29,070 bases of DNA from a virus. The position numbers were made by a program, and so were the translations under genes. The stretch lies in IMG/VR virus record IMGVR_UViG_3300047666_000641, positions 1 to 29,070 of that record. One strand, 5' to 3'. The notes beneath the pieces are model-generated. The model saw only the letters and a list, made by a program, of their open reading frames with translations, ran no database searches and was not told the origin of the DNA. Positions 24,494 through 29,070 of this stretch are shown one piece after another; within the stretch, counting starts at the first letter, position 1; the number at the start of each line of letters is the position of its first letter.

Positions 24494-25866
24494 TGTCAAC
24501 ACTTACATCTTTAATTAACGCTGCAATCCCCGCTGCTGGCGGATCGACGCCAAAGGTATTCTTTAACGGCGCATTAACGTCTACAGACCTCACCGGATTA
24601 GACACGTGGACGTTGTTCACTAACGACGCAAAAACTACAGCAGTCATTGAGGCGGTCCAAGTAGATGGCACTATTGGTCCATTTAATGCAGATGGAGCTA
24701 CCGTTGCCGGAAATTTCATCAACGACAGTGTCGTGATTGGTGCAACAAGCAATTTGGAAGGCAGTGAAATTACTGCACCAAGTACAACGTTGACCGTCAA
24801 ACTTAGCGTGCCTCTCGAACTCACAGATTTTAATTACTACGAGCAAGGGGGTAAAGATACTATAATTAATAGCACCACATCTATCTATTATGCTACAAAA
24901 AGTGATCTTACTATCACGTCGCCATCCTATTATGCAATCAACCAAACTGAAGAACAACTGATTGTCAAATACTTTGATGCGCTCTATGATGGTGTAAAGA
25001 CGGAAACAAGTGGTGAACAAACTGTACCAACTATGAATGAACCTCGCTGGTATTATGCCACAGATAATGATGCTTATTATTTCTATTCAACTGGCGATTC
25101 CCTCACGCAGCTATATCATGCCAGCGTCGGCGCAGGCGTGGTGGGATCATGGTCTGCGATTTCTACTACCACTTACGCTTACATGGCACTGGATATAGAA
25201 AAGAAAAAGGTGTTCTACACCCATTCAAGCAACATTTACGAATGGGACCTAGTCACTGATACGGGAACCACACTTAAAACAGGTGGCGTAACTGCCACCA
25301 GCACCAACACTACAGCAGGTGCAGCAAACGGAGTGTTTTTCTATGGAGTTAGTACTAGTAATGAAACAAACCTATACTATTACGATACTAATACCAGTGA
25401 ATATGGGGTCGTACCTGTCCCAACTCAATTTCAATTGGGCACCGACCCACACTGCGGTGTGTGCTACAATCCCGATGAAAACAAGTTTTATGTGTCTATT
25501 GGATACAACACGGCTTCCTATATATACGCTATCGACTGGACAACTAAAGTAGCTGTCTATCTAGGCCCCTCGTCCGTAGTATATCCTAATAATTTAACCA
25601 GCATGTATGCTATGCTAGGGAACGATCAAGGGGAGATGTTCATACACTCAAATACTGCAAACTTACAGATTATCAAATTTGCGAACAACGTCGCAACCGT
25701 ACAAGAGGAAATTGCCTCGATAAATGGCCAAGCCAATCCTAACTCGAATAGTGCATGGTATCGTGAATTCGTCGTTACCGCGCCACAGACTGTAACCCTC
25801 GCGGTTGAAGATTACGATGTTAATTTCAAGTGCAAAGTATCCGGCACAGAATACAGGAGCGTATAA
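24493..25866 (+). CDS. Virion-type protein with a beta-propeller-like domain
   Basis: The TAATG overlap fixes the start at 24493 (457 residues); an earlier in-frame ATG at 24478 lies in the previous gene. Residues 1-120 are a beta-rich N-terminal region. Residues about 182-405 contain five or six similar blocks of about 40 residues with paired strands: WYYATDNDAYYFYSTGDSL, YMALDIEKKKVFYTHSSNIY, VFFYGVSTSNETNLYYYD, CYNPDENKFYVSIGYNTASY and MLGNDQGEMFIHSNTANLQI. This pattern (x.D.....vyy.....iy.wD) is that of beta-propeller blades (YVTN/kelch type). A C-terminal beta domain (VTLAVEDYDVNFKCKVSGTE) closes it. Propellers bind ligands or sugars; in a fibre cluster it may recognise the host. No known phage family was recognised. 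Confidence 0.65.
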   Translation: MSTLTSLINAAIPAAGGSTPKVFFNGALTSTDLTGLDTWTLFTNDAKTTAVIEAVQVDGTIGPFNADGATVAGNFINDSVVIGATSNLEGSEITAPSTTLTVKLSVPLELTDFNYYEQGGKDTIINSTTSIYYATKSDLTITSPSYYAINQTEEQLIVKYFDALYDGVKTETSGEQTVPTMNEPRWYYATDNDAYYFYSTGDSLTQLYHASVGAGVVGSWSAISTTTYAYMALDIEKKKVFYTHSSNIYEWDLVTDTGTTLKTGGVTATSTNTTAGAANGVFFYGVSTSNETNLYYYDTNTSEYGVVPVPTQFQLGTDPHCGVCYNPDENKFYVSIGYNTASYIYAIDWTTKVAVYLGPSSVVYPNNLTSMYAMLGNDQGEMFIHSNTANLQIIKFANNVATVQEEIASINGQANPNSNSAWYREFVVTAPQTVTLAVEDYDVNFKCKVSGTEYRSV

Positions 25867-25867
25867 T

Positions 25868-26716
25868 ATGTTAAGAAGCAGAAGTGCAAATTCTGGGTTG
25901 GCGGCACCAGGTCAAGCCCAAGGCCAAGTGACACTAGTACCGGATGATTCAGTTAATATCATTGGTTCTGTAATCAGTAACTCTGCCCGAAATAACGTAT
26001 ATTCAACAGGTGAATGGTCTAGCACTGGTCCTTGGACAACTTATTACCACTCTTGGCAGGATGCCAATTCAATCACTCAAGGTTTTAATATGTTTATGGG
26101 TGATGGTCATCCTGATGGTACTTCACAATTTATGTATGTAAACGATGGTGAAAACGCAATGACCCGTAACAGGGAATATGCGCATGGCTACCGTCTTGGT
26201 AATATGTATAAAGACTATTTTTATTATGACAACATTACTTCCAATTACGGTGGTGTTTCTTGGAGATGTACCCCTGTTCGTAACACTACAGGTGCGCAAA
26301 TTACCAGAACTCTAAACACCTATTTGTCAGCTGTGGATAGTACTTACGGTGGTAGTGCTATTGCAGTTTATACCCCGAACTCTAATACATATGCAACCAC
26401 GACAGGTGGTGCATGGACAACGCCATGGTCTGGCGGTTCCGGCACGAACGCAGCAACGTATAACGGTAGCATAACCATTCCAGCTAACACTACTGTTCTT
26501 GTTTTTACAACCAGCTGTCATCGGTATAATACCACGTATAGGTTTAAAGACAGCAACATGTTATATAACCTTGCCACGTTTTTTGACGGTGATCTGCTAT
26601 GTGATCTACGAATGTTAGAAACAGTAGCCACAGCCAGACTTGAAGGCGCGACTTACACAAACGCTGTACCACATAAATTATATACTGTATGTGCAGCTTT
26701 ACAGGGAGACAGATAA
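25868..26716 (+). CDS. Fibre-cluster protein of unknown function
   Basis: ATG 25868, 1 nt after the preceding stop, gives 282 residues; a longer frame from 25805 would overlap the propeller gene. The protein is rich in Tyr, Thr, Asn and Gly, like fibre or virion-surface proteins. After a short N-terminal arm (MLRSRSANSGLAAPGQAQGQ) it contains aromatic blocks WSSTGPWTTYYHSWQ and YFYYDNITSNYGGVSW, and a C-terminal helical region YNLATFFDGDLLCDLRMLET, then TARLEG. No domain is recognised. Position between the propeller protein and a small helical protein suggests a fibre subunit or receptor-binding part; that is inference from context. Confidence 0.6.
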   Translation: MLRSRSANSGLAAPGQAQGQVTLVPDDSVNIIGSVISNSARNNVYSTGEWSSTGPWTTYYHSWQDANSITQGFNMFMGDGHPDGTSQFMYVNDGENAMTRNREYAHGYRLGNMYKDYFYYDNITSNYGGVSWRCTPVRNTTGAQITRTLNTYLSAVDSTYGGSAIAVYTPNSNTYATTTGGAWTTPWSGGSGTNAATYNGSITIPANTTVLVFTTSCHRYNTTYRFKDSNMLYNLATFFDGDLLCDLRMLETVATARLEGATYTNAVPHKLYTVCAALQGDR

Positions 26717-26718
26717 TT

Positions 26719-26973
26719 ATGAACTTTCCAGATGAAACACACCTACCTCATATTCAGTCGCAGATTGTTGACGGTGTTAAACGCGACACTTGTGATGAAA
26801 TTCTTGCTGCCTACAGTATCTCTGATCAGCTAAATGCAACAGGTACTGAAAAGACCGCAATGCAAACCGCAATTGGTGAAATGATTTCTGAGGGGAAGGC
26901 AAAGCAGGATGCTGTTCTCGCAGCTACTACTTTTGCAGAACTTAACGAAATTGTTCCAATGAACGAAGAATAA
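26719..26973 (+). CDS. Small helical protein, possible fibre assembly factor
   Basis: ATG 26719, 2 nt after the preceding stop, gives 84 residues (frame open from 26689). After an N-terminal MNFPDETHLPHIQSQIVDGV it is strongly helical: CDEILAAYSISDQLNATGTE, then KTAMQTAIGEMISEGKAKQD and AATTFAELNEI. Small helical proteins with an 'ILA.Y....QLN' motif often occur at the ends of tail-fibre genes or beside them as assembly chaperones; the resemblance is weak. Its stop TAA lies inside the ATAAATA late motif for the next gene. GGGAGA lies 13-18 nt before the ATG, rather distant for a ribosome-binding site. Confidence 0.6.
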   Translation: MNFPDETHLPHIQSQIVDGVKRDTCDEILAAYSISDQLNATGTEKTAMQTAIGEMISEGKAKQDAVLAATTFAELNEIVPMNEE

Positions 26974-26976
26974 ATA
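26970..26976 (+). promoter_or_regulatory. Late promoter motif (AATAAATA) before the second fibre
   Basis: ATAAATACCA overlaps the TAA stop of the preceding small gene. The predicted start of transcription (about 26983) leaves a 16-nt leader with AAGGAAAG before ATG 26999, the same geometry as at 23312-23318. Confidence 0.6.
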
Positions 26977-26998
26977 CCATAAGACATAAGGAAAGTCA

Positions 26999-28225
26999 AT
27001 GACTGAAACAAATAGAGACACCCTTAAAGGGGACATTGCAACCAACTTACCCGATAACTCGACAGGTGAAATTTCACCCGCTGATATCCGCAATGAATTA
27101 GTTAAATTGACAGATAGTGTACCGTTTAAATATACATCGCAAACAATTCCACCAGTTGCAGACGACGATATTAATGGCACTGCTGGTAATGGGTCATTTG
27201 GAATTGGCGACTCTTGGGTAGATGGTGCTTCTGGCATTATTTACATTTGTGCTGACAATACAGCTAACGCTGCAATTTGGCAAATATCAGCCACTAACTT
27301 TGCCGTTATTGGTGATGGTGACGCTGCAATTAATCAAATTGCAATTTGGCAAGATGATTCAGTTGTAGTCGGCACGTCAGACTTTACATATGCTGCTGGT
27401 GTATTGGACGTAGAAGGAACAGTTGCAGCAACAGATTTTACAGGTGACGGCTCAGCATTAACTGGCGTTGCATCAAGCGCACAAGGTGCGTTGGCCGATA
27501 CAGCTACCCAACCAGAAGACTTGGGCACGTCCGCAGTCGAAGATGTAGGCTATTTTGCAACCGCAGCACAAGGTGCGTTGGCCGATACAGCCACTCAGCC
27601 AGAAGATTTGGGCACAGCTGCAGTCGAAGATGTAGGCTATTTTGCAACCGCAGCACAAGGCGGAACAGCCGACACAGCATTACAGCCTACAGGAGATGGA
27701 ACACAGCTTACAGGTATCAGTTCTGCTCAAATCGGCTTAGGTAATGTAGATAATACTGCTGATACGACCAAACCTGTGTCTACTGATCAACAAACTGCAC
27801 TTGATTTAAAAGAGGATGCAGATGCAACAATATCCAAAACAGGTGTAGCTGAGATAAGAAGTGCTTCTATTGATATGAATGATAACGTACTACAGGGTGC
27901 AGAAATTAAGGACTATGCAGAAACTGTAGTTGCAATGGCTGCTAGTGATATTGATTTGTCTGCTGGTAACGTACATACCATCGCAATCAGCGCTTCTGTG
28001 ACCCTTACATTCTCTAACCCACCAGTATCAGGCAAAGCTGGCGCATTCACATTGATTTGTACTATGAGTGGCGCACCAGTGATTACGTGGCCTGCTAGCG
28101 TGGCATGGCCCGCAGGCACCGCTCCTACGCTAAGTACATCAGGCAAAGATATATTCAGTTTTTTGACTACTGACGGCGGCACAACTTGGTATGGATTTGC
28201 AGCAGGACTGGAAATGTTGTTATGA
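26999..28225 (+). CDS. Tail fibre protein with internal tandem repeat
   Basis: This 408-residue fibre starts with an N-terminal region (ISPADIRNELVKLTDSVPFK; IPPVADDDINGT) of the kind that anchors fibres. The module NQIAIWQDDSVVVGTSDF follows, then ATDFTGDGSALTGV, two almost identical 29-residue repeats (residues 161-189 and 190-218; ADTATQPEDLGT), and the widespread fibre signature GLGNVDNTADTTKPVSTDQQ. The C-terminal ~85 residues (VTLTFSNPPVSGKAGAFTLI ... DGGTTWYGFAAGLEMLL) match a fibre-end domain. SD AAGGAAAG precedes ATG. Its stop overlaps the next ATG (ATGA), coupling it to the glycine-rich protein, an arrangement expected of a fibre and its tip adhesin. Confidence 0.82.
   Translation: MTETNRDTLKGDIATNLPDNSTGEISPADIRNELVKLTDSVPFKYTSQTIPPVADDDINGTAGNGSFGIGDSWVDGASGIIYICADNTANAAIWQISATNFAVIGDGDAAINQIAIWQDDSVVVGTSDFTYAAGVLDVEGTVAATDFTGDGSALTGVASSAQGALADTATQPEDLGTSAVEDVGYFATAAQGALADTATQPEDLGTAAVEDVGYFATAAQGGTADTALQPTGDGTQLTGISSAQIGLGNVDNTADTTKPVSTDQQTALDLKEDADATISKTGVAEIRSASIDMNDNVLQGAEIKDYAETVVAMAASDIDLSAGNVHTIAISASVTLTFSNPPVSGKAGAFTLICTMSGAPVITWPASVAWPAGTAPTLSTSGKDIFSFLTTDGGTTWYGFAAGLEMLL
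27479..27652 (+). repeat. 87-bp in-frame tandem repeat, two copies and a partial third
   Basis: Copies at 27479-27565 and 27566-27652 encode the same 29 residues except one (Ser/Ala). A third copy begins at 27653 and diverges after GCACAAGG. Differences between the two copies are mostly synonymous. The repeat adds a unit to the fibre shaft and could change fibre length by recombination. Confidence 0.9.
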
Positions 28226-29046
28226 TTGGTAATAAATTAAGATTTGGTGGTGGTATTATTACGGGTATTATTGCTACCGGAGGTACTAAGTATACATCTG
28301 GTGATTACACGATACATAAGTTTACAAGTTCAGGAACATTTAATGTTTCTAGCAATGACGCTAACCAGACTGCTGAAGTATTGGTGGTTGCTGGCGGCGG
28401 CGGTGGTGGTGGTCAAATGGGTGGCGGCGGTGGGGCTGGAGGGCTAATATATAGCTCTGCTCTTAGTATAGCAGCAACCACTTATGGTGCCACTGTCGGC
28501 TCAGGGGGAACTGGGGGTGTTCAGGCTGGTAGCGCTGGCGGCAATTCAACTTTTAGTACAATGACTGCTATCGGCGGTGGTGGTGGTGGATATTATAATG
28601 CTTTTGGTGGTAATAATGGAGGTTCCGGTGGCGGCGGTGGTGGTGGTACGACCCCATCCATAGGCGGAACTGGAAGCCAAGGATATGATGGCGGAGATGG
28701 TGCTAATGATAATTACTATCCCGGTGCTGGGGGTGGAGCAGGTGAAGCTGGAGAAAATGGAGTTTTTGGTAGGGGTGCTATAGGTGGAGATGGACTGCCA
28801 TATGATATATCTGGAACAAATCTTTATTATGCTGGTGGCGGTGGCGGTGGAGGTTACTATGGTAACGGTACATGGACTGGAGCTGGGGGACAAGGCGGTG
28901 GCGGAATAGGGACTTCCTCTAACGGCGGTGATGGAACAGATGGAACAGATGGTCTCGGCGGCGGAGGTGGCGGAGCTGGATGGAGCACCGGAACAGGTGG
29001 AACAGGTGGTTCTAGTGTTATACTCATCAGATATTTAACAACTTAG
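28222..29046 (+). CDS. Glycine-rich tail fibre tip adhesin
   Basis: The ATGA overlap with the preceding fibre sets the start at 28222 (274 residues). After a short N-terminal segment (MIGNKLRFGGGIITG) comes YTIHKFTSSGTFNVSS and AEVLVVAGGGGGGG, the signature of the phage glycine-rich domain. Most of the rest is runs of 5-8 glycines separated by variable loops (GGGGGGYYNAFGGNNGGSG; YPGAGGGAGEAGENG; YYAGGGGGGGYYGNG), and it ends SSVILIRYLTT. Such proteins fold as polyglycine sandwiches whose loops bind the receptor, as known for the T2/T6-type gp38 adhesins; here the comparison is of architecture only. Short 9-bp repeats near the end (GTDGTDG, GTGGTGG) could vary loop length. It is likely the host-range determinant of the preceding fibre. 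Confidence 0.75.
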   Translation: MIGNKLRFGGGIITGIIATGGTKYTSGDYTIHKFTSSGTFNVSSNDANQTAEVLVVAGGGGGGGQMGGGGGAGGLIYSSALSIAATTYGATVGSGGTGGVQAGSAGGNSTFSTMTAIGGGGGGYYNAFGGNNGGSGGGGGGGTTPSIGGTGSQGYDGGDGANDNYYPGAGGGAGEAGENGVFGRGAIGGDGLPYDISGTNLYYAGGGGGGGYYGNGTWTGAGGQGGGGIGTSSNGGDGTDGTDGLGGGGGGAGWSTGTGGTGGSSVILIRYLTT

Positions 29047-29062
29047 TGAGAGGAGACAAGTC

Positions 29063-29070
29063 ATGTATAT
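29063..29070 (+). CDS. Start of a further gene, cut by the window edge
   Basis: ATG 29063 is preceded by AGGAG at 29051-29055 with 7 nt spacing, the best Shine-Dalgarno sequence in the window, 16 nt after the adhesin stop. Only Met-Tyr can be read. The product cannot be guessed. Confidence 0.55.

Noticed and set aside
27479-27660. CRISPR-like repeat
   Set aside because: The repeat is in frame within a fibre gene with no spacers; it is a protein repeat.
28546-28893. Ser/Thr-rich minus-strand open frame
   Set aside because: Reverse complement of the polyglycine codons of the adhesin, which necessarily reads as Ser/Thr-rich.
1-29070. tRNA genes, insertion sequences, attachment sites and rho-independent terminators
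   Set aside because: Read for on both strands by eye; no cloverleaf, transposase, att-like repeat or GC-rich hairpin followed by a U-tract was convincing.

Overview
The window is a structural module of a T4-type contractile-tailed bacteriophage (myovirus): central baseplate, baseplate wedge and tail-fibre genes, at roughly 40% GC by eye and packed almost without gaps. Gene order and protein signatures (tube-cap-like protein, gp53-like, hub, gp5-like spike, gp25-like, gp6-like, a giant gp7-like protein, then fibres) match the T4 superfamily, closer to the marine/environmental T4-likes than to T4 itself. No host gene, tRNA, integrase or CRISPR is seen. The host cannot be named; a zinc peptidoglycan peptidase on the spike is compatible with a Gram-negative host.

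Layout. 1-424 (minus): the 5' part of a gene that may encode the late sigma factor (gp55-like), with a perfect sigma70 consensus promoter. 562-6063 (plus): tube-cap/gp54-like, gp53-like, hub, gp5-like spike with a C-terminal M15 peptidase, and a lysozyme-like protein lacking the catalytic Glu, mostly joined by TAATG stop/start overlaps. 6060-8678 (minus): a block of seven genes, six of them small paralogues built from a 23-residue 'HRxDGPA' repeat and one a zinc-ribbon plus OB-like protein, with two sigma70-type promoters. 8763-23295 (plus): gp25-like, an enlarged gp6-like protein, and a 10.7-kb gene for a 3,572-residue gp7-like wedge protein. 23342-29046 (plus): a fibre cluster (two modular fibres, a beta-propeller-like protein, an unknown virion-type protein, a small helical protein, a glycine-rich tip adhesin), then the first codons of another gene at 29063.

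Regulation. Four plus-strand gene groups are preceded by ATAAATA, the core of the T4 late promoter TATAAATA. The minus-strand genes have TTGACA-N17-TATAAT/TATAAA promoters of host sigma70 type. I infer two programmes on opposite strands: early or constitutive minus-strand transcription of the sigma-like gene and the DGPA array, and late plus-strand transcription of the structural genes.

The strongest candidate for something undescribed is the DGPA-repeat array: six tandem paralogues with a stereotyped start/stop overlap, one very recent duplication, one unrelated GC-richer gene inside it, its own strong promoters, and a position embedded in the late baseplate operon on the opposite strand.
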